A stretch of 64,000 nucleotides of DNA from Campylobacter showae CSUNSWCD (GTDB lineage Bacteria; Campylobacterota; Campylobacteria; Campylobacterales; Campylobacteraceae), in assembly GCF_000313615.1 (NCBI RefSeq), contig NZ_AMZQ01000012.1, positions 1-64,000 on the forward strand. Direction: 5' to 3'. The translations under genes were made by a program, and so were the position numbers. The notes under the pieces were generated by a model. That model worked only from the letters and a program-made list of their open reading frames with translations, was not told the DNA's origin and did no database searches. Positions 1-9,393 of this stretch are shown one piece after another (within the stretch, counting starts at the first letter, position 1; every line of letters begins with the position of its first letter).

Positions 1-36
1 GCCTTTGCTTTGTTTTATTGATGGTATCATAGCATT

Positions 37-198
37 TTAAACCTTAAATAGCAATACATTTTTCATACAGAGCCTTAAATTTTTAAATTCTACAGATAAG
101 CGGGTCTTGCCCGTACCATTAAAAGCATAAATTAATTGTGCTTTTTTATTCAAATTTTTAAGCTTATTTGCTATTTCGTTAAGAGAGCCAGCAAACAC
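37..198 (-). pseudogene. Truncated AAA-type ATPase fragment behind hsdS
   Basis: A GTG codon at 198 lies 8 bases behind an AAGGAG ribosome site that sits inside the end of hsdS. It opens a 53-codon frame reading ...[15 protein letters not shown]..., a clear Walker A P-loop (GTGKTR) preceded by a [15 protein letters not shown] stretch, and then stops at 37. A P-loop so close to the N-terminus fits the large AAA/SMC-like ATPases often found inside Campylobacter type I restriction loci, but this frame ends about 20 residues after the P-loop. I infer a gene broken by a deletion or frameshift. Whether more of it continues in another frame to the left cannot be seen from this window. Confidence 0.55.
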
Positions 199-200
199 TA

Positions 201-1337
201 CTATATCTCCTTTTCAATTTCTGTAAAATTTAATAGCTTTTCCCTGTAATACTCATACTGCTTGCGTCTTAGCTCTATCTCATGCGGCAAACCATCGGTT
301 ATAGAATTTATTAGCGTATCAAATTTATCTAAAATACGGACTATTTCATGCTGTACTTCTATTTGAGGTACAGGGATCTTAATTTTAGAATATTTACTAA
401 TCCAATGCCGCTCATGGTTTGTCGGCTCGAATTTTATACATCTCATAGCATAATAAACAAATTTGAAATCAGTAGCTTTGTTGTCTTTATTGCTTAAAAT
501 TTTGATCGCCGATGATTTAACTTTAAAATCAAAATCCACCCACTGAAATGCCGTTGTAAAATCATCAAAAATCATAGCTGGCACCTCAGAAGCTTTGTAA
601 ATTCCAAATGCTTCATTTGTATAGCCCAATATAAAGCTTTTGCCAGCCGTCAAAACAGGAATGCCAACTTTATCATCGTATCTTGTGTCATCTACAATAA
701 AATTTGTGGGTTGAGTATAATCCAAAATTTCGTCAAGCATTCTTAACTCACACCCCCCCCCATTTTTATTGAGCTCGTCAAAGCTTAAAAGGAAGTCGCG
801 GTAAAATTCGTATTGCTTTTTCCTAGCTGTAAGCTCTGCTGTAAGCTCTGCTGTAAGCAGCGTGAAACAGTCCAAAATACGGACTATTTCACGCTGAACT
901 TCCAGAGGAGGCACAGGAAATCTAAAGGCTTCTAGCTCGGACTTTGCCAATGCAGGTATTCCAGCTCCATATTGACTTTGCATAAAATTTTGCTGGTTCT
1001 TTTTTAGATAATGATAAACGTATCTTTTTAAAACATATTTCTCTTTTGCTGTTATCACAAAAGCATGCGCTCCAGCAAAAAAACTGGTATTCATCCAATT
1101 TACATACCCCGCACTAGCTCCGCCTTGACTAATAACAGTGGTATCAGCTTCGTGACTGTATTCATGCCAATATCCAGAAGGATTTATGCCACCATTCATT
1201 ACTGGATATTTGCCGTTTTTAGAAAGTAGCGATTTGTTTAACTGTTTACCTTTTTCAATATCTGCAACCTCTCCAAGCTCCATAAACTCCACTCCATCTG
1301 GACAAAGTTCATTTATAAGATCAAAAATTTTACTCAT
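201..1337 (-). CDS. hsdS: Type I restriction-modification specificity subunit HsdS
   Basis: DNA-recognition subunit of a type I restriction-modification enzyme, 378 aa. It has the classic two-half layout: target recognition domain 1 (about residues 15-140), a conserved helical region ([16 protein letters not shown] then RKKQYEFYR), target recognition domain 2 (about 200-320), and a second copy of the helical region ([25 protein letters not shown]). The central spacer holds tandem TAEL units (residues about 159-170), as in EcoR124-family HsdS, where copy number changes the recognised sequence. Between the halves, residues 193-195 are Gly-Gly-Gly encoded by a G9 run. The start overlaps the stop of the small upstream ORF (ATGA), with AAAGG upstream. 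hsdM precedes it; hsdR is not in the window and may lie further left. Confidence 0.93.
   Translation of the reverse strand: MSKIFDLINELCPDGVEFMELGEVADIEKGKQLNKSLLSKNGKYPVMNGGINPSGYWHEYSHEADTTVISQGGASAGYVNWMNTSFFAGAHAFVITAKEKYVLKRYVYHYLKKNQQNFMQSQYGAGIPALAKSELEAFRFPVPPLEVQREIVRILDCFTLLTAELTAELTARKKQYEFYRDFLLSFDELNKNGGGCELRMLDEILDYTQPTNFIVDDTRYDDKVGIPVLTAGKSFILGYTNEAFGIYKASEVPAMIFDDFTTAFQWVDFDFKVKSSAIKILSNKDNKATDFKFVYYAMRCIKFEPTNHERHWISKYSKIKIPVPQIEVQHEIVRILDKFDTLINSITDGLPHEIELRRKQYEYYREKLLNFTEIEKEI
753..761 (-). repeat. G9 homopolymer inside hsdS
   Basis: Nine C on the plus strand (nine G in the coding strand) between the two halves of hsdS. The present length keeps the frame open. Gain of one G gives GTG TGA directly after the run; loss of one gives GTG AGT TAA. 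Either change therefore stops translation within about three codons. Poly-G runs of this length are the usual slipped-strand switches in Campylobacter. Confidence 0.85.
826..861 (-). repeat. 12-bp tandem repeat encoding TAEL units in hsdS
   Basis: Two perfect copies of a 12-bp unit (plus strand gctgtaagctct) at 826-837 and 838-849, followed by a partial third at 850-861. They encode [11 protein letters not shown] in the spacer helix between the two recognition domains. In the EcoR124I/R124/3 pair, two versus three TAEL copies change the length of the non-specific spacer in the recognised sequence. The in-frame unit can gain or lose copies without breaking the gene. Confidence 0.85.
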
Positions 1338-1417
1338 TTCAAGCCTTTTAAAATTTTGCTCGGCTTCGCGAGCGAAATTTCGGAGCCATCGCTCACCGTG
1401 TAAATAATAGCTTTCAT
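1334..1417 (-). CDS. 27-codon ORF coupling hsdM to hsdS
   Basis: A 27-codon frame that starts at ATG 1417, overlapping the hsdM stop as ATGA, and ends at TGA 1336-1334, overlapping the hsdS start as ATGA. The peptide starts [15 protein letters not shown] and ends KILKGLK. I recognise no family. The exact 4-base overlap at both ends suggests either a real leader-like peptide that carries ribosomes from hsdM to hsdS, or the remnant of a longer gene whose coupling has survived. No separate ribosome site is needed at this spacing. Function is unknown, and chance cannot be excluded for a frame this short. Confidence 0.45.
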   Translation of the reverse strand: MKAIIYTVSDGSEISLAKPSKILKGLK

Positions 1418-2970
1418 ATCTCGCCGTCCAAATTTATTTCCGCAACGATTTCGTCGATTTGTTCGCGTAAATTTGAAATTTTGGCTACCGTTTGTTTTAT
1501 TTGCAAATTTAACTCGTCTATATTAATAACCTCGCGCGTATCCTTTGCCTCGACATAGGAGCTAACGGCTAGATTATAGTCGTTTTGAACTATTTTTTCA
1601 TTATCTACAAGCGCGCAGACGTGAGCTACATCCTTTTTTTTATCAAACAGATCTATTATTTTTAAGATATGCTCGTTAGTTAGGACATTGTTGTTCGTCC
1701 TTTTTTCAAAAAACTCGCTAGCGTCGATAAACTGCGTTTTAGTCTCTGTTTTATGCTTTGAAAGAACAAGGATATTAACAGCTATCGGAGTGCCGTAGAA
1801 AAGATTTGGCGCGAGCGCGATGACGGTCTCGACGAAATTTTCTTTTACGAGGTATTCGCGGATCTTTTTTTCCGCGCCGCCTCTATAAAAGATGCCCGGG
1901 AAACTAACTATAGCGGCTCTGCCTTTTGCCGAAAGATAACTAAGCGCGTGTAAGATAAAGGCAAAATCGGCCTTGCTTTTTGGAGCCAGCACGCCGGCAG
2001 GCGCAAATCTAGGATCGTTTATGAGCGTCGGATCGTCGCTACCGATCCAGTTGATAGAGTATGGAGGATTTGAAACAATAGCATCAAAAGGCCTATCGTC
2101 GCTAAGCTTTGGATCTAGTAGCGTATCACCAAGCTCTATGTGAAATTTAGAGTAATTAACGTTGTGTAAAAACATATTCATACGCGCTAGGTTATATGTC
2201 GTGTGATTTATCTCCTGCCCGAAAAATCCCTGCTCAACCTTATGCTCGTCAAAGCGCTTTTTAGCCTGCAAAAGCAGCGAACCAGAACCGCATGCCGGAT
2301 CGTAAATTTTATTTACGCGCTCTTGTCCGTGCATGGCAAGCGCGGCTATGAGCTTTGAGACGTTTTGCGGAGTAAAAAACTCGCCGCCCGATTTTCCCGC
2401 GTTTGCGGCGTAGTTTGAGATAAGAAACTCATATGCATCGCCAAAAAGATCGATATGGTTGTCCTTAAAATCGCCGAAATCAAGCTCGGCTATGCCCTTT
2501 AAAACCGCCGTGAGTCGCCTGTTTTTCTCTGTAACGCTATTTCCTAAACGGTTGCTCGTAGTATCAAAATCAGCAAAAAGCCCTTTTATGTCCTGCTCTG
2601 ACTCATACCCGGCTGCCGAGCCTTCGATACTTTTAAAAATTTGATCTAAATCAGTATTTAAATTTGCGTTATTGTCGGCATTTTTTACGATTTTTTTAAA
2701 CAACTGACTAGGGTATATAAAATATCCCTTCGTAACAATAGTATCATGCTTTATCGCTTCAAGCGCCGGCGAATCGTCAGGCAAGCTTGCGTAGTCAAAA
2801 TCACCGTCGTCACCCTCTATATAATCCGTAAAATTTTCGCTGATAAATCTGTAAAATAGCGTACCTAGGACATACTGTTTAAAGTCCCAGCCGTCAACGG
2901 CGCCTCTTACTTCATTTGCAATACTCCAAATTTGGTTTTGCAAGGCCTTACGCTGCGTCTCTTCACTCAT
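1414..2970 (-). CDS. hsdM: Type I restriction-modification methyltransferase HsdM
   Basis: N6-adenine methyltransferase subunit, 518 aa, the usual length. It uses S-adenosylmethionine to modify adenines in sites chosen by HsdS and forms the M2S core of the complex. Visible signatures are the HsdM N-terminal helical domain (residues 1-150, starting [20 protein letters not shown]), SAM-binding motif [14 protein letters not shown] (about 224-236), and the catalytic motif IV NPPY (SNPPYS, about 301-306). The C-terminal coiled region (after about 480) should contact HsdS. The ATG has AGGAG 5-6 bases upstream, and a TATAAT lies about 55 bases upstream at 3025-3030. Confidence 0.95.
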   Translation of the reverse strand: MSEETQRKALQNQIWSIANEVRGAVDGWDFKQYVLGTLFYRFISENFTDYIEGDDGDFDYASLPDDSPALEAIKHDTIVTKGYFIYPSQLFKKIVKNADNNANLNTDLDQIFKSIEGSAAGYESEQDIKGLFADFDTTSNRLGNSVTEKNRRLTAVLKGIAELDFGDFKDNHIDLFGDAYEFLISNYAANAGKSGGEFFTPQNVSKLIAALAMHGQERVNKIYDPACGSGSLLLQAKKRFDEHKVEQGFFGQEINHTTYNLARMNMFLHNVNYSKFHIELGDTLLDPKLSDDRPFDAIVSNPPYSINWIGSDDPTLINDPRFAPAGVLAPKSKADFAFILHALSYLSAKGRAAIVSFPGIFYRGGAEKKIREYLVKENFVETVIALAPNLFYGTPIAVNILVLSKHKTETKTQFIDASEFFEKRTNNNVLTNEHILKIIDLFDKKKDVAHVCALVDNEKIVQNDYNLAVSSYVEAKDTREVINIDELNLQIKQTVAKISNLREQIDEIVAEINLDGEI

Positions 2971-3024
2971 TTTTTACTCCTAAATTTTTAATGCTTATTT
3001 TAACCATAAAATGATAATTTTTTA

Positions 3025-3030
3025 ATTATA
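3025..3030 (-). promoter_or_regulatory. Candidate -10 element for hsdM
   Basis: Reads CGTATAAT on the minus strand, in an AT-rich gap about 55 bases upstream of the hsdM ATG. No clear -35 is visible, which is normal for Campylobacter sigma70 promoters. Confidence 0.5.
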
Positions 3031-3121
3031 CGAAGGTTTTTGTAGTATTAAATTTTTGTTTTAGAAAAATAGCAAAATTTATTTGAAATCCAATTTTATA
3101 AAATAGAATAAAAAGCAGATA

Positions 3122-3162
3122 TAAAGAAAAAGGCGAATGTCTGATTTTTGACATTCACCTTT
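3122..3162 (-). terminator. Rho-independent terminator of the chemoreceptor gene
   Basis: A 13-bp inverted repeat (3129-3141 with 3150-3162, one G-T pair in the RNA) with an 8-base loop, followed on the minus strand by a T-rich tail (TTTTTCTTTAT). It begins about 10 bases after the chemoreceptor stop codon. Confidence 0.75.
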
Positions 3163-3172
3163 AAAGTTTGTT

Positions 3173-5134
3173 TTAAAATTTATTTTTTCTAACATCCGAG
3201 ACGATATTTTTAGCCATATCGTCTATCTCGGCCGTAACCTCATTTGTGGTATTTACGATCGAGATATTTTGGTGAGTGATGGAGTCGATTTGCGTGACTG
3301 ACTGATTTATCATATTTATGCCGTCGCTTTGTTCTTTGATGCTCTCGCTCATCTCGTTGATGCTTTGAGCTAGCACATTTGCGTTAGCTTCGATTTCGCT
3401 TAGGGATTTTTGAGTTCTTTCGGCCAGTTTTCTTACCTCATCGGCCACGACGGCAAAGCCTCGTCCGTGCTCTCCAGCGCGCGCTGCTTCGATAGCTGCG
3501 TTAAGAGCTAGCAGGTTTGTTTGATCGGCTATGTCGCGGATAACGACGATGATGTTTTTGATCTCCTCGCTTTGTCGCGTTACATCCTGCGCTTTTTGGC
3601 TGATGGCGTTCATCGAGCTACTCATCTGCTCGATTGCAGCAGCGCTTTCTTGGATAGAGTCTGCTTGCCTATGAGCGCCGTCGGTTAGATTTTTCATAGA
3701 TTCGGCTAGGATTTTGGCTTTTGCTTCTAGGCTTTCGGCCTCGTTTAGATTTTCTTTTAGCATATTGCTAACAGCTACACCGGCGCTCTCTATACCCATG
3801 ATCATATCTTTTAGATCGCTTTCTAGCTCATCTTTGAGCTCGATTTTAGCGGTGTAATCATTTTTGTTATATGAGTTTAGCACGCGAGCGATGTCTTTTA
3901 AATTTGAAGATATTGAGCTAAAGAATTTATTTAGCAAATCTTTTAGTTGCACGAGAGCGGGGTTGTTCGGATCTGCCTTTATAGTTGCGCCCATATGGCC
4001 TTTTATCATGAGATTTGCGATGCCATTCATCTCCTCGATCAGAGCGCTATCTTTTTTGATGCCATAGACTACTTTATCTATATTTTCGTTGATAGCCCTA
4101 CTCATAACGCCAAATTCATCCTGCGTATTTACGGCTAACTTTTCAGGAGCCTTAGATACCTCGTATGTGACGAATTTAAACGTATCCTCAAGCTTTTCTT
4201 GGATAGTTTTTATCGGACTGAGAGATTTTTTAAGTAGTACGTAGACAAAAATCGAAAGAGCGACTATAAATAACGCTGCTAGCGCAAGCTGAGCCTTAAG
4301 TAGAGGAAGGGTATTGCTAGAAAAAGTATCCGCTTCGATGGCGGCTACTGCTAGCCAGCCTTGATCATTTATCTCCAAAACCTTAGATGTTACATTTTCG
4401 CCTTTTGGATTTACATAAGGAATAAGACCATTTGAGTCAAATTGTTTATTAGTAAATTTAGATGAAATGATCTTTGTTTGCTCTAAAATTTTACCTACAA
4501 TTTCAGTATTAGAGTGCATAAGTATCACGCCGTCTTTATTCATTAAAAAGACATAACCATACTCGGTCTTGCCCATATCTAGGATTTTTTTGCTTAGTGT
4601 TTTTATATCGATATCTATACCTACTATACCGACAAATTTACCGTTTTTTACCGCAGGCGCCACGAAAGTTACGACCAAATCGTTAGTCGTAGTTAAACGC
4701 GGCTGCATGTAGATGGCTTTGTTTTCGTTTTTAGCCGCTCCGTACCAACCTCTAGTTCGCGGATCATAGTTATCAGCCAAGGTTGTTCTTTTACCGTCCG
4801 ATTGGAAAAAATAACCATCCTCGCGTCCATAGTAAACATAAGTAACTATTGAGCTTGCAAGCTCTTTTTCTAGCACCAAATGACGCATTTTATCATCGCC
4901 GTCGTCTGAAATTTTCTCGATATTTGCAGCTATTTTTTTGACCATAGCCAAATAATCTTCAAAAAACGAATTAGCAACAGTATCGACGTCTTTTAAAATT
5001 TGAGCCTGATTTTGGCTAACGAGCTGAACGACCTTATTCTCGGCTGTATAATAACTAACCGCCGAAATAGCGGCAAACGAAACGATCAGCGAGACGATAA
5101 GCATCACGGCGATCTTGTTCGTGATAGAACGCAT
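3173..5134 (-). CDS. Methyl-accepting chemotaxis protein with dCache sensor
   Basis: Inner-membrane chemoreceptor, 653 aa, reporting to CheA/CheW. In order: TM1 (about 8-28), periplasmic dCache_1 domain (about 35-275), TM2 (about 282-300), a HAMP-like linker with a second helical module, and a cytoplasmic signalling region whose hairpin tip is [18 protein letters not shown], the standard CheA/CheW contact. In the sensor, [11 protein letters not shown] followed later by VGIDID matches the pattern known from amino-acid-binding dCache domains (R, W, Y and a distal D), so the ligand may be an amino acid. There is no C-terminal CheR-tether pentapeptide. Ribosome site GGAGAG precedes the ATG, and a terminator follows. 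Confidence 0.93.
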   Translation of the reverse strand: MRSITNKIAVMLIVSLIVSFAAISAVSYYTAENKVVQLVSQNQAQILKDVDTVANSFFEDYLAMVKKIAANIEKISDDGDDKMRHLVLEKELASSIVTYVYYGREDGYFFQSDGKRTTLADNYDPRTRGWYGAAKNENKAIYMQPRLTTTNDLVVTFVAPAVKNGKFVGIVGIDIDIKTLSKKILDMGKTEYGYVFLMNKDGVILMHSNTEIVGKILEQTKIISSKFTNKQFDSNGLIPYVNPKGENVTSKVLEINDQGWLAVAAIEADTFSSNTLPLLKAQLALAALFIVALSIFVYVLLKKSLSPIKTIQEKLEDTFKFVTYEVSKAPEKLAVNTQDEFGVMSRAINENIDKVVYGIKKDSALIEEMNGIANLMIKGHMGATIKADPNNPALVQLKDLLNKFFSSISSNLKDIARVLNSYNKNDYTAKIELKDELESDLKDMIMGIESAGVAVSNMLKENLNEAESLEAKAKILAESMKNLTDGAHRQADSIQESAAAIEQMSSSMNAISQKAQDVTRQSEEIKNIIVVIRDIADQTNLLALNAAIEAARAGEHGRGFAVVADEVRKLAERTQKSLSEIEANANVLAQSINEMSESIKEQSDGINMINQSVTQIDSITHQNISIVNTTNEVTAEIDDMAKNIVSDVRKNKF

Positions 5135-5412
5135 TTTCTCTCCTTAGATTTTGATTAAAATTTCTATTTTACTACGTTAAAAATTAAATAAAATTAAAAC
5201 TTTACATTAACTATGTTTTAAAGCAAAATCCAGTCCAAATTTATTAAAAATAAAAATTAATTTTTATAAGAATAAAATATAAAGCGGTATGAAAGCAAAA
5301 TCAGCGTAGCAAAAATGATAAATTTGATATAAATTTTATCGCTCCGAGTTAAATTTAACGACTGAATTTTAAACACCTCGCCGAGTCAAATTTAACCTGG
5401 CGAGGCTTTATC

Positions 5413-5450
5413 AAATTTAAGCCGCAAATTTTAGTTCGCGGCTTAAATTT
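5413..5450 (-). terminator. Hairpin terminator at the torA stop; gap 5135-5448 otherwise empty
   Basis: A perfect 13-bp inverted repeat (5413-5425 with 5438-5450) with a 12-base loop touches the torA stop codon. A second hairpin (CCTCGCC/GGCGAGG, 5376-5405) follows. Together they probably end torA transcription, although the U-tract is weak. The rest of 5135-5448 is AT-rich; apart from being upstream DNA of the chemoreceptor gene I see nothing in it. Confidence 0.55.
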
Positions 5451-8007
5451 AAGCGAATTTCGGATCGCTAAACGCCGTTAGCTCAGGCGCCTTGCCTGTA
5501 AATTTCTCGATATTTACGAGCGCGGTGTGGCTGATGTTGCCGTTAGCTAGCTTGCTAGTCGGGATATCGATAGTTAGCACGTTTGGCGAGCCGTTTTTGC
5601 AAAGACCCGCGTCAAATCCGTCGTACCAAGCTCCCTCGGCTAGTTTTACGACGCCCTCTTTGATGTTTTTAGTGACATGAGCGCCCGCTAGCACCTCGCC
5701 GCGCGCATTAAATACGCGCACCAAATCACCGGTTTTTATGCCTTTTTTCGCGGCGTCTTTAGGGTGTATCCAGATCGGCTCGCGGTTTGCGATCGCGTAG
5801 TTTTCGCGCAGAGAGGTTTGGTTTAGCTGCGAGTGGAGGCGATCGGTCGGATGCGGGCTTAGCATGTGTAGCTCGGCAGGTTTATCTTTCATGCCTAGCC
5901 ACTCGATCGGCTCAAACCACATCGGATGCGCGCCGCAGTCGTCATAGCCCATTTTCTCGATGGTTTCGGAGTAAATTTCGATTAGACCGCTTGGCGTTCC
6001 TAGCGGATTTAGCACCGGATCTTCTCTAAACTCGCCAAATCTCACCCACGTATCGCTCTCGGGCGTCGAGGCAAAAGTTACCGGCTTATTTTCGTTCCAA
6101 AACTCCTCAAACGGCTTCATATCGGTTTGAAAATCAGGTATAGCTTTAACCTGCTCGTACGCCGCGCCGTAGTACTCTTTGATCCAGTCAAATTCGTCCT
6201 TGCCGTTGTCGGTGTAGGCTACGACTAAATTTTTAGCGTAGGCCTTGCAAAGATCGGTGAAAATTTGATAATCATCGCGCGCTTCGGCGTATTTTTCCAC
6301 GACTTGCTTCATCGGTACGATGTTCATATTTGAGTAGTCGCCCGTCATCGTTACGTCGTTGCGCTCGTATGCGGTAGTGGTTGGGAAGACGATATCAGCC
6401 ATCTTAGCCGTCGGCGTCCAGTAAGCTTCGTTTACGACTACCGTGCGAGGTTTGCGCCACGCTTCTAGCAGGCGGTTCGTCTCTTGATGATGAGCGAAAG
6501 GATTGCCGCCGACCCAGTAGATAAAGTCGATATCAGGATACGTGATTTTCTTGCCGTCATGATCGATCACTTTGCCTGGATTTAGCAGGGCGTCCGCGAT
6601 ACGAGCGACAGGGAATGCATAGTTTGTCGCCTTTTGCAGCCAGCTTTGACCCGTACCCGCAACCGCTGCAGCCTTAGCAACGAAGCGGCCGTTTGCGTCA
6701 AATTCTCCGCTATCGGTGCCGATAAACTCGCCCTCGTCGTTAAATTTACCCACGCTTGCGCTATTTACGCCGCCGATTACAGCACCCTTGCAAGTCGGAG
6801 CGCCGCCGTTTGAGTAGTGGTAGCTAAGGCCAAAACCTCCGCCAGGAAGTCCGATCTGACCTAACATAGCCGCCAAAGTCACCATCGCCCAGTGCGGCTG
6901 CTCGCCGTGATGCGCGCGCTGCATGCCCCAACCGCTCATTATCATCGTGCGGTTAGCGGCGAAGGTATCGGCAAGCTCTTTTATGAGGCTTGCTTGAAGG
7001 CCGCAAATTTTGCTCGCCCACTCCAAATTTTTAGGCGTGCCGTCTGTTTTACCGAGCAGATACGGCAAGAACTTATCAAAGCCGCTCGTATAGGTCTCGA
7101 TGAAGTTTTTATCGTATTTGCCGCTCTCGTATAGATAGTGCATCATACCTAGCATTATCGCGGTGTCGGTGTTTGGCATCGGAGCGATCCACTGAGCCTT
7201 ATCAAAGTACTGCGCCGTATCACTTCTGATTGGGTCGATGATGATCACTTTAATATCTTTTTTGTTTTTAAGCTCTTCAAAATACTTAAAGCCCTGCTCG
7301 TCGGTGCTAGTCCACGCTATGCGAAGGGTTGCCACCGGGTTTGCACCCCAAATGACGACTACTTTTGAGTTTTCTAGTACCACAGGCCAGCTGGTTTGCT
7401 GCTCATATACCTCGATACTGCCCACGACATGAGGCATGATGATCTGGCTAGCGCCCGTAGAATAATCGCCCAAAGAGCCGACGAATCCGCCGCTAAGGTT
7501 CATAAATCTATGAAGTAAAATTCTTGAGTTATGCACATTGCCGCTTGATTTCCAGCCGTAGCTACCCGCAAACACGCCCTCTAGTCCCTTTTGTTTTCTC
7601 GTTTTTTTTAGCTCTCTGGCCACTAGCTTTATCGCGTCCTCGTAGCGTACGCGTACCCAGCCGTCTTTACCTCTTAGCTCAGGTTTTGGCGAGTCTGGAT
7701 TTTCTAGATAGCTTTTGCGCACCATTGGGTATTTTATGCGTGATTTATAGACCATATCGGCGGTGTAGTGTTGTAGCGGATTATACACTTCGCTAGTTTT
7801 TTGAAACGGCTCTGATTTTACGATCTTGCCGTCTTTGACGCTAACTTTTAGCATGCCCCAGTGAGCAGCCGTTAGCACCTCGCCGTTACGTACGTTTGCC
7901 GTATTTAGCTCGGCACCGAGTAAATTTGACGCCGTTACGCTAGAAAACAATGGAGCTGCCGCAAGAGCCGCTCCGCCTTTTAATACATTTCGTCTTTGTA
8001 GGTTCAT
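5449..8007 (-). CDS. torA: Periplasmic TMAO/DMSO reductase, TorA/BisC type
   Basis: Molybdenum bis-MGD enzyme, 852 aa, close to TorA length. It reduces S- or N-oxides such as TMAO or DMSO in the periplasm as a terminal electron acceptor. A twin-arginine signal is visible (RRNVLKGGAALAAAP, residues 5-19). No N-terminal 4Fe-4S cysteine cluster is present, as in TorA/BisC/DorA rather than formate or nitrate enzymes. The YGWKSSG motif (residues 150-156) holds the serine that ligates molybdenum in this subfamily. The cytochrome gene upstream (8815-9393) is the probable electron donor; the Cj0264/Cj0265 pair of C. jejuni is arranged alike. Substrate preference among TMAO, DMSO and biotin or methionine sulfoxide cannot be read from sequence. 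Confidence 0.9.
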   Translation of the reverse strand: MNLQRRNVLKGGAALAAAPLFSSVTASNLLGAELNTANVRNGEVLTAAHWGMLKVSVKDGKIVKSEPFQKTSEVYNPLQHYTADMVYKSRIKYPMVRKSYLENPDSPKPELRGKDGWVRVRYEDAIKLVARELKKTRKQKGLEGVFAGSYGWKSSGNVHNSRILLHRFMNLSGGFVGSLGDYSTGASQIIMPHVVGSIEVYEQQTSWPVVLENSKVVVIWGANPVATLRIAWTSTDEQGFKYFEELKNKKDIKVIIIDPIRSDTAQYFDKAQWIAPMPNTDTAIMLGMMHYLYESGKYDKNFIETYTSGFDKFLPYLLGKTDGTPKNLEWASKICGLQASLIKELADTFAANRTMIMSGWGMQRAHHGEQPHWAMVTLAAMLGQIGLPGGGFGLSYHYSNGGAPTCKGAVIGGVNSASVGKFNDEGEFIGTDSGEFDANGRFVAKAAAVAGTGQSWLQKATNYAFPVARIADALLNPGKVIDHDGKKITYPDIDFIYWVGGNPFAHHQETNRLLEAWRKPRTVVVNEAYWTPTAKMADIVFPTTTAYERNDVTMTGDYSNMNIVPMKQVVEKYAEARDDYQIFTDLCKAYAKNLVVAYTDNGKDEFDWIKEYYGAAYEQVKAIPDFQTDMKPFEEFWNENKPVTFASTPESDTWVRFGEFREDPVLNPLGTPSGLIEIYSETIEKMGYDDCGAHPMWFEPIEWLGMKDKPAELHMLSPHPTDRLHSQLNQTSLRENYAIANREPIWIHPKDAAKKGIKTGDLVRVFNARGEVLAGAHVTKNIKEGVVKLAEGAWYDGFDAGLCKNGSPNVLTIDIPTSKLANGNISHTALVNIEKFTGKAPELTAFSDPKFA

Positions 8008-8025
8008 TTTCCTCTCCTATTTTTT

Positions 8026-8055
8026 ACTTCTCGGTCGAACAAAGTCCGACCTCCG
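8026..8055. repeat. 30-bp direct repeat, copy 1
   Basis: Identical to 8198-8227. Each copy contains an imperfect palindrome (GGTCG ... CGACC). Copy 1 lies just upstream of the torA ribosome site. Confidence 0.9.
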
Positions 8056-8197
8056 ATTTGTTTTTACCCATCGCTCGCATCGCCTATGCGATATGCTCCG
8101 CTCACTCGCTCCCGTACGGATGCCGAGCAGTCGGCATCCTCTAAAGACGGTCGCTCACCCACCTAAAGTCCCTACTGCGTAGGGTACCCTAAATCAA

Positions 8198-8227
8198 ACT
8201 TCTCGGTCGAACAAAGTCCGACCTCCG
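8198..8227. repeat. 30-bp direct repeat, copy 2
   Basis: Identical to 8026-8055 and in the same orientation, 172 bp away. It is followed directly by the 8-bp-stem palindrome at 8231-8248. Confidence 0.9.
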
Positions 8228-8814
8228 GGCGGGAGTATAAATACTCCCTGCACCCACCTAAAGCACAAAATCGCGTGTCAGCGATTTCGTATCTTTTTCA
8301 AATCTCACCGCTTTTTTAGAAGCGGTGTAAATTCGACTCATTTTTTTCTATTTTTGATTCCACGGATCAGCAAAGCCGATCTTTACAGGCGGAAGTGCAA
8401 GCGCTCCCTGCACCATTCTGCTTGCAGTTGCGAAGTCGCAGACGCAAGCAAGGCTAAAACACATCGCTTCTTTTAAAAGCGATTTAATTCGGCTTTTTAT
8501 CAGCCAACGAGCCGCGCCTTAGCACGGACTCAAATTTAAGCTTTTACGCTCAAATTTGACCGCTCTCTCGTCCAAAGCGTCAAATTTGACGGACTAAAAA
8601 ACAAAGCCTCGTTCGCGCGGTTTAGCCGCAAAGTAGTGGCTCAAATTTAGCGTGTATCTCGTCTTGCGCGCTAAATTTAACCTTATCACCAAACCTTTAA
8701 ATTTGACGTCTCGGCAAACAGCACTGCCGCGACTTTCATAAATTTAGCTCCCACAAATCTCGTCCACTTGCGAGCGCCTTAGGCGTAAATCCTCGTCAAA
8801 TTTACGCGCCGCTT

Positions 8815-9393
8815 TTACTTTTTCGCCACGTTCACGTCAGCAGAGTGCTTTTGCAAGTACTGTATCACCAGCCACTCATCGTCTTTGCCGATCGCCGTTC
8901 GCGCGATCATCGATTTTAGCAGGTTAGGCCACTGATTTGCCTTGTAGTGCGTGGTTTGATGTAGCGAATGGCACACGCCGCAGCTCTCTTTGTAAAGCTC
9001 GCCGCCCTTAGCAAAAAGTCCGTTTAGATCGCTCGTAAAGCCGTCTTTTTGCGCATAGACCACGGTCTCGACCTCGTCCCATTTGCCATTTGTGCCCTTT
9101 TTTACGACCTTTATATCAGGCGTCGCGGTTTTAGCAAACGCCACGGCGATGACGCGCTCGGAGTCGCTAAAATAAACGACGTTGCTAACGGCTGGATTTT
9201 GATAACCTTTAACGGAGATTTTCACGCGGTCGCCATGCGTGGCTAAAATTTTAACACCGTTCGTCGGCAAGAGTCTACCTATGCTTTTTTGCGACGTCGC
9301 GTCGGCGTAAACGTCTTTTACCGACGGGCTGTACACCTCGCCCGCTGCAAAGAGCGAACATGCTAGCAAGCTTGATAATAGAATTTTTTTCAT
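8815..9393 (-). CDS. Periplasmic monohaem cytochrome c, TorA partner
   Basis: 192 aa with a Sec signal peptide (MKKILLSSLLACSLFAAG) and a single haem-binding site CGVCH (residues 138-142) in the C-terminal third. The region before it (about 20-125) is a separate, mostly beta-type domain that I cannot name. This layout matches the C. jejuni Cj0265 family, the small cytochrome that passes electrons to the TorA-like reductase Cj0264. Distal haem ligand candidates are Met162 or the histidines after the haem site. The ATG has GGGAGAG upstream. Its link to torA is by homology and order, since 0.8 kb separates the two genes. Confidence 0.85.
   Translation of the reverse strand: MKKILLSSLLACSLFAAGEVYSPSVKDVYADATSQKSIGRLLPTNGVKILATHGDRVKISVKGYQNPAVSNVVYFSDSERVIAVAFAKTATPDIKVVKKGTNGKWDEVETVVYAQKDGFTSDLNGLFAKGGELYKESCGVCHSLHQTTHYKANQWPNLLKSMIARTAIGKDDEWLVIQYLQKHSADVNVAKK

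Larger units (their letters stand above)
8008..8814. other. Palindrome-rich 0.8-kb gap between cytochrome c and torA
   Basis: No convincing gene. The part from 8026 to 8483 contains a series of short inverted repeats: 8118-8139 (9-bp stem, 4-base loop), 8170-8184, 8231-8248, 8268-8287, 8306-8327 and 8463-8483, plus two copies of a 30-base repeat. From about 8520 to 8814 the DNA changes to AAATTT-rich sequence, including two GTCAAATTTGAC-like words. In related species the two flanking genes are usually adjacent, so this block looks inserted or expanded. The torA ribosome site (GGAGAGG) is at its left edge. Confidence 0.7.

Noticed and set aside
826-861. Possible CRISPR-like short tandem repeat
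   Set aside because: The units are contiguous with no spacers and encode the TAEL helix of HsdS.
7950-8144. Plus-strand frame across the torA start and palindromes
   Set aside because: Antisense to the Tat signal region with no ribosome site; it exists because the palindromes lack stops.
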